A stretch of DNA of 64,000 nt. Origin: Haloarcula hispanica ATCC 33960. GTDB lineage: Archaea; Halobacteriota; Halobacteria; Halobacteriales; Haloarculaceae. The DNA lies in NCBI RefSeq assembly GCF_000223905.1, contig NC_015948.1:1178001-1242000 (forward strand), written 5' to 3'. The notes below the pieces were generated by a model. That model was not told where the DNA came from and did no database searches. It saw nothing but the letters and a program-made list of their open reading frames with translations. Shown in pieces: positions 17,707-25,754 of the stretch; the first letter of the stretch is position 1; the number at the start of each line of letters is the position of its first letter. Both the position numbers and the translations under genes were made by a program.

Positions 17707-17716
17707 ACATAAACTT
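17707..17716 (-). promoter_or_regulatory. TATA box of the binding protein-transducer operon
   Basis: On the minus strand GTTTATGTGC lies about 27-30 bases before the ATG at 17681, predicting a leaderless message for the three-gene operon. Confidence 0.45.
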
Positions 17717-17823
17717 TTGGAGAAAACTTATACTGTCCATAACCCATGACGAAAAATACGAGCTAACGCCCTCCACCCCAGTAAGGTGTAATTAACAGGT
17801 CCGTTAGACGACGGGTTCTCCGG

Positions 17824-17832
17824 GATTTATAC
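17824..17832 (+). promoter_or_regulatory. TATA box of the KDG kinase gene
   Basis: gatttatac is centred about 28 bases before the ATG at 17856, consistent with a leaderless transcript. Confidence 0.5.
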
Positions 17833-17855
17833 CCAGCCAGTGAGCAACGTCGGAT

Positions 17856-18815
17856 ATGACGGAGTTAGTTACGTTCGGTGAGACGATGTTGCGGTTGTCG
17901 CCACCTGACGACGAGCGACTGGAGACTGCAGACCAGTACACCGTCAGGGCGGCTGGTGCGGAGTCAAACGTCGCGGTCGCTGCTCAACGGCTTGGGCTCG
18001 ATGCATTGTGGGCCTCAAAGCTCCCCGACTCACCGGTTGGTCGCCGAGTCACGGGAGAACTCAAACACCATGGCGTATCGGTCGATGTCGCCTGGGACGA
18101 CTCAGACAGCGCCCGACAGGGAACCTACTATCTGGAGCAGGGTAGTCCACCGCGGGGCAACGATGTTATCTACGATCGCCAGAGCGCCAGTGTCACGACC
18201 GCCACACCGGGGGAGCTTCCGACGGAGACCATCGCGGACGCCGCGGGATTCCACACCTCGGGTATCACACCGGCGCTCTCAGAGACGCTCGAATCGACCA
18301 CTGCTGACCTCCTCTCGCTCGCACAGGACGCGGGCACGACCACGAGCCTCGATCTGAACTACCGCTCGAAGCTCTGGACGCCGGCGGAAGCCCGCTCGGT
18401 CCTGACCGGGCTATTCCCGTCTGTCGACGTACTCGTCGTCGCCGAACGCGACGCGAACGTCGTGTTGGACCGGACCGGTGATGCGGAAACGATTGCCCGG
18501 GACCTCGCCGCCGAGTACGGGTTCGAAGCAACAGTAATCACCCGTGGCAGCGACGGGGCGCTCGCGCTTGCCGACGGGGCTGTAACGGAGCAACCGACGT
18601 TCGAGTCGACCGACGCCCATCCGGTCGGGACCGGCGACTCCTTCGTCGGCGGCTTCCTCTCGCAGTATCTCTCCGGTGGCAGCGTCGCGGACGGGCTCGC
18701 CTGGGGTGCTGCGACAGCCGCACTCAAACGGACGATTCCGGGTGACATTGCCGTCGTGTCACCCGACGAGATCCGTTCGATTCTCAGTGGCGACACGGAA
18801 GCGATTTCCCGGTAG
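17856..18815 (+). CDS. kdgK: 2-keto-3-deoxygluconate kinase (PfkB family)
   Basis: A 319-residue ribokinase-fold kinase. The N-terminus LVTFGETMLRLSPPDDERLE and the AAGAESNVAVAAQRLGL segment match KDG kinases. LDLNYRSKLW is a substrate-site segment of the group, and the anion-hole and catalytic-base motif reads HPVGTGDSFVGGFL. It phosphorylates 2-keto-3-deoxygluconate to KDPG, the step that makes the haloarchaeal Entner-Doudoroff route semi-phosphorylative. Gluconate dehydratase, the preceding enzyme, is encoded at 48072 in the same window. Pyruvate kinase follows 100 bases downstream. Confidence 0.9.
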   Translation: MTELVTFGETMLRLSPPDDERLETADQYTVRAAGAESNVAVAAQRLGLDALWASKLPDSPVGRRVTGELKHHGVSVDVAWDDSDSARQGTYYLEQGSPPRGNDVIYDRQSASVTTATPGELPTETIADAAGFHTSGITPALSETLESTTADLLSLAQDAGTTTSLDLNYRSKLWTPAEARSVLTGLFPSVDVLVVAERDANVVLDRTGDAETIARDLAAEYGFEATVITRGSDGALALADGAVTEQPTFESTDAHPVGTGDSFVGGFLSQYLSGGSVADGLAWGAATAALKRTIPGDIAVVSPDEIRSILSGDTEAISR

Positions 18816-18915
18816 CTACGCCGTCCAGCAAGGTTCTTATCCCTTCGCGGGGAACGGCAGGGTATGATTAACTATGAACGCTGTAAACTGTGGCTCCCCA
18901 GAGACGGAGGTCACA

Positions 18916-20706
18916 ATGCGTAGCGCAAAGATTGTCTGTACCCTCGGCCCTGCGTCGGACTCGGTCGACGACATCGCGTCACTTGCAAAGGCCGGGATGT
19001 CTGTTGCCAGACTGAACGCGAGCCACGGTTCGCCGGAACACCGCCGTGAAATGATCGATCGCATCCGCGAGGTAGACGAGGCGGTCGAGGAACCGGTCGC
19101 GGCCATGCTCGATATGCCTGGGCCGGAAGTCCGGACCGCGGAGATCGACGAGCCGATTCAGCTCACGGAGGGGTCCACCATCCGCTACGTCGTCGGCGAC
19201 GACGCGACGCCCGAGGAGGTCGGCCTCTCGCAGTCGATCACGGCGGTCGAGCCGGGCGACCGGGTGTTGCTTGACGACGGACGCATCGAGACGACTGTCG
19301 AACGTGTCGAGGACGACACGGTGTTTGCGACCGTCGAGAACGGCGGTGAACTGGCCGCCCGCAAGGGTGTCAACGTTCCCGGCGTCGAACTCGACCTGCC
19401 GACGATTACGGCAAACGACGAGCGAGAACTCGACGTGGCCGCCGAGAAGGAGCCGGATTTCGTGGCCGCGTCGTTCGTCCGTGACGGCGAGGACATCTAC
19501 GAGATCAGCCAGGCGCTCGAAGAGCGCGGCGTCGACATCCCGATCATCGCCAAGATCGAACGGGCCGGGGCCGTCGAGAACCTCGACTCGATCATCGACG
19601 AGGCCTACGGCGTGATGGTTGCCCGCGGTGACCTCGGCGTCGAGTGCCCGCTCGAAGACGTGCCGATCATTCAAAAGCGTATCATCCGTCGGTGTCACGA
19701 GGCCGGCGTCCCGGTCATCACGGCCACCGAGATGCTCGACTCGATGGTCCACTCCCGGCGGCCGACCCGCGCGGAGGCCTCAGACGTAGCAAACGCAGTG
19801 CTTGACGGCACCGATGCAGTGATGCTCTCGGGCGAGACGGCGATCGGTGACCACCCGGCTCGCGTCGTCGAGACGATGGACCGGATTATCCGCGATGTCG
19901 AGAGCAGCGAGGAGTACGCCGAGTCCCGGGAACAGCGCGTGCCAAACGCCGGTGACACCCGGACAGACGCGCTCGCGCGCTCCGGTCGGTTCCTCGCTCG
20001 CGACATCGGGGCGTCGGCGATTGTCGCCGCGTCCGAGTCCGGCTACACCGCTTTGAAATCGGCCAAGTACCGGCCCTCGATCCCCATCGTCGCGTCGACG
20101 CCGAGCGAGCGCGTCCGCCGGAAGCTCGCGCTCTCGTGGGGTATCACACCCGTAACGACCGAGTACACCACCGAAGGCGCTGATGCCGTCATCCAGACGG
20201 CAGTGCAGGCGGCTCTCGACACCGAAGCCGCGGACAGCGGTGACACGGTCGTCGTTCTCTCCGGGATGATGACTGAACTGGAGGGGATGAACACGGCGAA
20301 CATGCTGAAAGTCCACGTCGCGGCCGAAACAGTCGCTAGCGGTCGGTCCATCGTCGACGGCCTGGTGACCGGCCCCGTCCACCGGATTTCGACAGCGCCG
20401 CCCCGGGAGTCGCCGGGCGACCTCTCGAACGTCCCCGACGGGGCTATTCTGGCAGTGCCCGAAGGGTTCGACGGCGAGTTCGTCGGCGACACCAGCCGCA
20501 TCGGGGGCATCATCGACGCCCACGAGGGCGTCACGAGCTACGCGGCCATCGTCGCCCGCGAGCTTTCGATTCCGATGATCTCGAACGCGGACTTGCCCGA
20601 TGCTGTCTCCGACGGATCGACCGTCACGCTAGACTCCGAGCGCGGCGTCGTCTACGAGGAGGCCGTTGGCCGAGAGGACATCTCGGGCAGGGAGCGAGAC
20701 TACTGA
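18916..20706 (+). CDS. pyk: pyruvate kinase with C-terminal PEP-utilising-type domain
   Basis: A 596-residue enzyme converting PEP and ADP to pyruvate and ATP. The start MRSAKIVCTLGPASDS is the family start. A GGAGGT ribosome site at 18906-18911 precedes it, so an upstream ATG at 18874 was rejected. The barrel shows ARLNASHGSPEHRR, the catalytic lysine in IIAKIERAGAVENLD, the MVARGDLGVE loop and ITATEMLDSM. After about residue 480 comes an extra domain of the PEP-utilising mobile class. It contains EGVTSYAAIVARELSIPMI, where the catalytic histidine of phosphotransferase relatives (TSHxAI) is tyrosine, so it is not expected to accept phosphate. Such appended domains are known in Bacillus-type pyruvate kinases. 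Confidence 0.95.
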   Translation: MRSAKIVCTLGPASDSVDDIASLAKAGMSVARLNASHGSPEHRREMIDRIREVDEAVEEPVAAMLDMPGPEVRTAEIDEPIQLTEGSTIRYVVGDDATPEEVGLSQSITAVEPGDRVLLDDGRIETTVERVEDDTVFATVENGGELAARKGVNVPGVELDLPTITANDERELDVAAEKEPDFVAASFVRDGEDIYEISQALEERGVDIPIIAKIERAGAVENLDSIIDEAYGVMVARGDLGVECPLEDVPIIQKRIIRRCHEAGVPVITATEMLDSMVHSRRPTRAEASDVANAVLDGTDAVMLSGETAIGDHPARVVETMDRIIRDVESSEEYAESREQRVPNAGDTRTDALARSGRFLARDIGASAIVAASESGYTALKSAKYRPSIPIVASTPSERVRRKLALSWGITPVTTEYTTEGADAVIQTAVQAALDTEAADSGDTVVVLSGMMTELEGMNTANMLKVHVAAETVASGRSIVDGLVTGPVHRISTAPPRESPGDLSNVPDGAILAVPEGFDGEFVGDTSRIGGIIDAHEGVTSYAAIVARELSIPMISNADLPDAVSDGSTVTLDSERGVVYEEAVGREDISGRERDY

Positions 20707-20758
20707 CCGCGGTAGAATCTGTGTAGTTAAGTATCGGTGGGGCAACCCTTCGACCAGC

Positions 20759-21730
20759 ATGGGCGCTTACGCAGGGGTCGACCTCGGAGCGACACATATT
20801 CGGGCTGTTATCGGTGACGAGACGGGTTCGATACTCTCGTCACACAAAACTGAGACACCGCGTGGACCGGCAGGTATCGCGGTCACGGAGGCGGTCCTCG
20901 ACGCGATCCGACAGGCCTGTGACGCCGCCGATATCGCCCCCACAGACGTGGTTGCCGCCGGTATCGGGTCCTTCGGTCCGATGGATCTGGCCGAAGGGGT
21001 CGTCGAAAACCCCGCGAACCTCCCCGACACCATCGACCGGATTCCGCTGACCGGGCCGGTGGAAAATCTCATCGGCAGCGAGCGGGTGTCGCTGCACAAC
21101 GACGCCAACGCCGGCGTCATCGGTGAGCGGTTCTACTCGGACCGGAGCCCCGATGACATGGTGTATCTCACAATCTCCTCCGGGGTCGGTGCCGGGGTCG
21201 CTGTCGACGGGAATATCCTCTCAGGCTGGGACGGCAACGCTGGAGAAGTCGGCCACTTGACGATCGACCCACATGGGTTCATGACCTGTGGCTGTGGGCA
21301 CGACGGCCACTGGGAAGCGTACTGTTCGGGCGAGAACATCCCGCGGTACGCCACACAACTGCACCGGGAGGACCCCGTCGAGACGGCGCTCCCGATCGAG
21401 ACTGAGGAGTTTTCCGCGGCGGATATCTTCGAATATGCCGGCGAAGACGAGTTCGCGTCCCACGTCCTCGACCAGATCTGTCACTGGAACGCGATCGGCG
21501 TCGCGAACATCGTCCACGCGTACGCGCCCCTCGTCGTCTACGTCGGTGGGGCCGTTGCGCTCAACAACCCCGAGCAGGTGCTAGACCCGATCCGAGACCG
21601 GCTCGACGACATGGTGATGTCGAACATTCCGGATATCCAGTTGACGCAGTTCGGTGACGATGTCGTAGTCCGTGGCGCACTGGCGTCCGCGCTGACTGGC
21701 GGCACAGGTGACCCGTCACAGCGCGTTTGA
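20759..21730 (+). CDS. ROK-family sugar kinase, probably glucokinase
   Basis: A 323-residue kinase. It has the ATP phosphate-1 motif GVDLGATHIRAVIGD, the catalytic HNDANAGVIGE segment, a GVGAGVAVDGNILSGWDG stretch, and the ROK zinc site GHLTIDPHGFMTCGCGHDGH. The start at 20759 removes an unrelated 31-residue extension and follows a TATA-like ttaagtat at 20726. ROK glucokinases phosphorylate glucose with ATP. Position next to pyruvate kinase and KDG kinase fits sugar catabolism, but N-acetylhexosamine or other hexose kinases belong to the same family and cannot be excluded. Confidence 0.85.
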   Translation: MGAYAGVDLGATHIRAVIGDETGSILSSHKTETPRGPAGIAVTEAVLDAIRQACDAADIAPTDVVAAGIGSFGPMDLAEGVVENPANLPDTIDRIPLTGPVENLIGSERVSLHNDANAGVIGERFYSDRSPDDMVYLTISSGVGAGVAVDGNILSGWDGNAGEVGHLTIDPHGFMTCGCGHDGHWEAYCSGENIPRYATQLHREDPVETALPIETEEFSAADIFEYAGEDEFASHVLDQICHWNAIGVANIVHAYAPLVVYVGGAVALNNPEQVLDPIRDRLDDMVMSNIPDIQLTQFGDDVVVRGALASALTGGTGDPSQRV

Positions 21731-21760
21731 AAAGCGTCGACCTGACCGCGAAACGTCGGC

Positions 21761-22936
21761 CTACTGTTGCAGGTCGTACAGCCGCCGGAAGGCCGTCGGG
21801 GGGAACCGCGGTTCGACACGGCTCGGCGGGCGGCCCTGTCCGTTGGTGGTCGTCGCCTCGACACGGTCGACGACACCGGATTCGGCCATTTCGTAGAGGA
21901 ACCGCTTGACGGTCCCGGCCGAGAGATCGACTGATTGTGCCGACGCAATCGCCTCCGTCGTTGCCGTTACCGAGGAGCGTTCGCTCTCCTCCAGGTCGAT
22001 GAGTTCCCTGAGAACGGCCTGTCGGTTCGTCGGCAGGGAGAGGACGACGCCCAACGAAATGCAGGGGTCGGGCACCTCCGCGATGGCCGCGTCGACGTTG
22101 GCCTGTGTGATGCGGTCCTGGCCCCGTTCCTCGGCCAACTCCGCAGCGATAAACAGTGCGGCAAGGGCATCGTGGGCGTTTCCGTCCGCCCAATCGGCGA
22201 TATGCCTCGCCAGACCGTGATCGAGTCCCTGCTGAGCCAGCCCGTTCGAGGTTCTGGTCATCAACACGTCGACGAGCATCTGCCGCTGATAGCGGTCGAT
22301 ACTGATCGACTCGGCGGTGTACCGCGTCAGTTCCGTTGTCGACGGGTCGTCGCGACCGATAGCGAGCCAGCTGACGTTGCTCGGTAAGCCAGCAAACAGG
22401 TCAACGAGGGCCGGGGCCTGGATGCTCTCCGGTTCGCTGATGTGGTCGACTGCAATGACGATGCCCGTGCGTTGCTCTCGTACCAGTTCGTGGAGTCGGG
22501 ATTTGAGCGTCTCCGTCCCGATCCCGTGTTCCGGCACCGATTCGTCCACGAGCGAGTCCAGCACTGCATGGTAGAACGCGAACTCGCTTGCGGTCTCTCG
22601 GGCGTTCACGTAGACGAACGACGGCGAGGTCGGTGGCTGTGCACGGGTCGTCGTGTGGATAATCGCCTGTTGTTCCGTCGGGAGCTGTTCTAAATTGGCG
22701 AACAGCGCCGTGATAACTGCGGACTTCCCTGAACCACGGGGGCCGTACACGTACGCGTTCGGCGGAAGCTGCCCATCGAACACCGGATCGAGGTGGTCAA
22801 GTAGGCGCTCGAGCACCGGACCGCGGTCAGCCGGCTCCTCTATGTGGACGACCGGTGAGATCGACTCGTAATCCTGAATGAGCCGTGGCTCACCGTTCCG
22901 GCGTTGTCGACGCTTGATTCTCGCTTCGATGTCCAT
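21761..22936 (-). CDS. Orc1/Cdc6-like AAA+ ATPase, divergent
   Basis: A 391-residue protein. The AAA+ module begins about residue 30, with Walker A in YVYGPRGSGKSAVITALFAN. Later segments are YVNARETASEFAFYHAVLDS and the lid region (YQRQMLVDVLMTRT, then GLARHIADWADGNAHDALAALF). A C-terminal winged helix spans about 300-391 (VTATTEAIASAQSVDLSAGT). This is the architecture of archaeal Orc1/Cdc6 initiators. The Walker B segment reads GIVIAVDHI, with His where the catalytic Glu should be. No origin-like repeat cluster was seen beside the gene, so a regulatory role is as likely as replication initiation. Confidence 0.8.
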   Translation of the reverse strand: MDIEARIKRRQRRNGEPRLIQDYESISPVVHIEEPADRGPVLERLLDHLDPVFDGQLPPNAYVYGPRGSGKSAVITALFANLEQLPTEQQAIIHTTTRAQPPTSPSFVYVNARETASEFAFYHAVLDSLVDESVPEHGIGTETLKSRLHELVREQRTGIVIAVDHISEPESIQAPALVDLFAGLPSNVSWLAIGRDDPSTTELTRYTAESISIDRYQRQMLVDVLMTRTSNGLAQQGLDHGLARHIADWADGNAHDALAALFIAAELAEERGQDRITQANVDAAIAEVPDPCISLGVVLSLPTNRQAVLRELIDLEESERSSVTATTEAIASAQSVDLSAGTVKRFLYEMAESGVVDRVEATTTNGQGRPPSRVEPRFPPTAFRRLYDLQQ

Positions 22937-22998
22937 GCTTGGAAATTAGATCGTGTGTATATTCGATTGGACCTGTAAATAAAAAGCCGTATGAGTTC

Positions 22999-24090
22999 TT
23001 ACGGCAGGGGGATCGCTGCGGACGTCGTGAACACTCCAGCCAGTGCCAGAATGCCCAGGATGAGGGTCGTCGTGATGATCGAGGCGGCTGGCGGGTCAAA
23101 GTGCGTATCCGAGTGCGCATAGAAGATGCGCTGGTAGACCTCACCGAACAGCGCACCCAGGATACCGAAGAATGCGCCCAGTCCGAGCGCGACTAGGACG
23201 CTCGCTCCATCCGTCATCGCCATACTAGCGACGAACGTTGCTGGGAGCGTCATGTGGTGTGTGACCGGGAATTTCTCCACGCCGAGGTTCAGGAACAGCA
23301 GACTCGCTGCTGAGATACCGAACGGGAGGAAGAGACTTCCAGTCTTCGCGAAGATGTACGCACCGAGGATGCCGGTGATGAGCCCGAGCATTGCGACGTG
23401 TGTCCACTTGTACTGGTGTGGCAGCCACGGCTCGACAGCCGGTCGCTCGGCAGCCATGGCTCCGCCATCCGTTGCGACTTCTTCACTGTTGCTCGACCGC
23501 ATCTTTCCGCTCTCGAACGGCGACATATCGAGCAGGCCACTTCCGCGGGCACGGCCGATAACCGGGTAGCCGAAGACCAGACGGGCGATAACAGCCGTCA
23601 GGATAACGCCTGCTGCAGGCGGGTCGATTGGAATCCCGAGTCCACCGGACGTCTGCCGGATTGCCATCCCCAGGATGCCGAACACACCACCGACGGCGAG
23701 GACGTCCGGTCGGGTACCGAGGGCGTAGGCGATGTCCTTCGCCGGGTGGTAGTCACCGTCGTCCGGCTCGTACATTCCGTCGTACTTCGCGGCGTAAGCG
23801 GCTGCTGCCACACCACCAGCGAAGGCGACGTGTGGCCCGAACACGGGACCGAAGGCCAGCGGGCCGACGATGCCGGCTCCGTACCCACCGGCGCCACCCG
23901 CGATGACGTCAGGAGAACCGCCGACGAACGACTCTGAGACGACGTTGCCGGCTTCTCCGATAAGCACCATGAAGCCGGTGAAACAGAACGCCGGGAGTGC
24001 ACCGATAGATGCCCCGAACGCGCCGCCCGCGAACGCCGCGATGGCGAGGACGAGCATATCGACTGCCGTGAGTCCGAATGCGATTGCCAT
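22999..24090 (-). CDS. putative glycerol uptake membrane protein (GlpX of Haloferax glycerol operon type)
   Basis: A 363-residue integral membrane protein with about eight to ten glycine- and alanine-rich hydrophobic segments. It has an internal near-repeat: both halves hold glycine-rich helices and DPPAAGVILTAVIARL- versus DPPAASIITTTLILGI-type segments (residues about 175 and 335). This suggests a duplicated fold. It is not a MIP aquaglyceroporin: no NPA motifs. It starts three bases after glycerol kinase. In Haloferax volcanii I recall a comparable membrane protein following glpK, annotated as a possible glycerol facilitator. Function is inferred from that context. Confidence 0.75.
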   Translation of the reverse strand: MAIAFGLTAVDMLVLAIAAFAGGAFGASIGALPAFCFTGFMVLIGEAGNVVSESFVGGSPDVIAGGAGGYGAGIVGPLAFGPVFGPHVAFAGGVAAAAYAAKYDGMYEPDDGDYHPAKDIAYALGTRPDVLAVGGVFGILGMAIRQTSGGLGIPIDPPAAGVILTAVIARLVFGYPVIGRARGSGLLDMSPFESGKMRSSNSEEVATDGGAMAAERPAVEPWLPHQYKWTHVAMLGLITGILGAYIFAKTGSLFLPFGISAASLLFLNLGVEKFPVTHHMTLPATFVASMAMTDGASVLVALGLGAFFGILGALFGEVYQRIFYAHSDTHFDPPAASIITTTLILGILALAGVFTTSAAIPLP

Positions 24091-24093
24091 CTG

Positions 24094-25626
24094 TTATTCC
24101 TCCTGTGCCCAGTCGCGGGAACGGTCGACGGCGTCGTCCCAGCGATCGTACATCTTGTCTGCCTTCTCGGCGTCCATCTCCGGCGAGAACTCCTTGTCGA
24201 CCTGCCAGTTGTCGCGGAGCTCGTCGACGGTGTCCCAGTACCCGACGGCGAGACCGGCCGCATAGGCCGACCCCAGTGCGGTGGTCTCGTCGACCTGCGG
24301 GCGGGCGATATCCGTCTGGATGATGTCCGACTGGAGCTGACAGAGGAAGTTGTTCTTGACTGCACCGCCGTCGACTCGCAGCGTCGTCATCTCGACACCG
24401 GAGTCTTCCTCCATCGCCTCCGCGAGGTCGCGGGTCTGGTATGCGATGGATTCCAGGGTCGCACGCACGATATGCTCTTTTCGCGTTCCGCGAGTCATCC
24501 CGACAATCGTCCCGCGAGCGCGGCCGTCCCAGTGCGGAGCGCCGAGCCCCGTGAAGGCCGGCACCATGTAGACACCGTCGGTCGATTCGACCGAGCGGGC
24601 CAGTTCCGCCGTCTGGGCGGCGTTGTTGATGAGGTCGACGTCTTCGAGCCATTCGATTGCCGCGCCGGCGATGAAGATGGAGCCTTCAAGCGCGTACTGG
24701 ACGGGTTCACCGGACATCTGGAAGCCAATCGTCGTCAGCAGGCCGTTATCGGAGGCGACTGCTTCGGAACCGGTGTTCATCAGATAGAACGCGCCGGTAC
24801 CGTAGGTGTTCTTCGCATCACCCTTGTCGAAGCAGGTCTGGCCGAACAGTGCGGCCTGCTGGTCACCCAGCGCGCCCGCAACGGGGACTTCCTCTTCGAG
24901 GAAGCCGTCCGCATCGGTGTGTCCGTACAGGCTCTCGTCGGAGGACGGGCGGACTTCCGGAACCATGGACTCCGGGACGCCGAACTCTTCGAGGAGTTCG
25001 TCGTCCCACTCCATGTCGTGGATGTTGTACAGCATCGTCCGCGATGCGTTCGAGACGTCCGTGATGTGGTTGCCGGTGAGCTTGTAGATGAGCCACGCGT
25101 CGATGGTCCCCATCAGGAGTTCACCGTCTTCGGCCCGCTCACGGAGGTCAGCGCCGCGCGAGCTCTGCATCTTGAGTGGCTCCGCGTTGTCGAGGATCCA
25201 CTCGGTCTTGGTTGCCGAGAAGTAGGCGTCACATTCCAGCCCGGTCTTCCCCCGGATCCACTCGACCTTGTCTTCCTCTTGGATCTCCTCGACGCGGTCG
25301 GTGGTTCGGCGGTCCTGCCAGACCAGCGCGTTGTGGACCGGCTTGCCGGTCTCTTTGTCCCAGACGATCGTCGTCTCACGCTGGTTCGTGATGCCGAGTG
25401 CCTCCAGCTGTTCGGCACCGACACCTGCATCCGCAAGCCCCTTGGTCACGACTTCCTGCGTGTTTTCCCAGATTTCGACGGGGTCGTGCTCGACCCAGCC
25501 GGGCTCCGGATAGATCTGTTCGTGCTTCTCGTAGGCGTTCGCAACGACCTGGCCGCTATGGTCGAATACCATGAAGCGAGTGCCAGTCGTTCCCTGGTCG
25601 ATCGCGCCAACGTATGTGTCTGCCAT
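24094..25626 (-). CDS. glpK: glycerol kinase
   Basis: A 510-residue FGGY-family kinase that phosphorylates glycerol to sn-glycerol-3-phosphate in the cytoplasm. Family signatures are AIDQGTTGTRFMVFDHSG at the start, NQRETTIVWDKETGKP, the YFSATKTEWILDN substrate segment, the PAFTGLGAPHWDGRARG motif, and LRVDGGAVKNNFLCQLQSDI near the C-terminus. It is the middle gene of a same-strand set: chemoreceptor fusion, glpK, putative facilitator. Its own promoter, with an inverted repeat in the leader, lies in the 128-base gap upstream, so expression can be separate from the receptor gene. Confidence 0.97.
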   Translation of the reverse strand: MADTYVGAIDQGTTGTRFMVFDHSGQVVANAYEKHEQIYPEPGWVEHDPVEIWENTQEVVTKGLADAGVGAEQLEALGITNQRETTIVWDKETGKPVHNALVWQDRRTTDRVEEIQEEDKVEWIRGKTGLECDAYFSATKTEWILDNAEPLKMQSSRGADLRERAEDGELLMGTIDAWLIYKLTGNHITDVSNASRTMLYNIHDMEWDDELLEEFGVPESMVPEVRPSSDESLYGHTDADGFLEEEVPVAGALGDQQAALFGQTCFDKGDAKNTYGTGAFYLMNTGSEAVASDNGLLTTIGFQMSGEPVQYALEGSIFIAGAAIEWLEDVDLINNAAQTAELARSVESTDGVYMVPAFTGLGAPHWDGRARGTIVGMTRGTRKEHIVRATLESIAYQTRDLAEAMEEDSGVEMTTLRVDGGAVKNNFLCQLQSDIIQTDIARPQVDETTALGSAYAAGLAVGYWDTVDELRDNWQVDKEFSPEMDAEKADKMYDRWDDAVDRSRDWAQEE

Positions 25627-25644
25627 TGTTGTGTTCTCCGTGGT

Positions 25645-25674
25645 GGAGGTAGCTTATTTATGAAAGCTACCACC
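25645..25674 (-). promoter_or_regulatory. inverted repeat in the glpK leader, candidate operator
   Basis: On the plus strand GGAGGTAGCTT (25645-25655) and AAGCTACCACC (25664-25674) are inverted with one mismatch around an eight-base AT-rich spacer. The site lies between the presumed transcription start (near 25677) and the glpK ATG. This is a suitable position for repression or an RNA hairpin. Confidence 0.45.
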
Positions 25675-25697
25675 TTGACAGTAAACAACATAGTGAA

Positions 25698-25708
25698 CCA
25701 TTATAAAG
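25698..25708 (-). promoter_or_regulatory. TATA box of glpK
   Basis: The minus strand reads CTTTATAATGG, a strong haloarchaeal TATA element. It predicts a start about 50 bases before the glpK ATG and leaves room for the inverted repeat at 25645-25674. Confidence 0.5.
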
Positions 25709-25754
25709 ATTACTAATGGTGATGTTTGGCTAGTAAAGAAAGGACGGGACGGCG

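Noticed and set aside
22999-24090. Aquaporin-type glycerol facilitator
   Set aside because: Both NPA boxes of the MIP family are missing; only the operon context supports a glycerol role.
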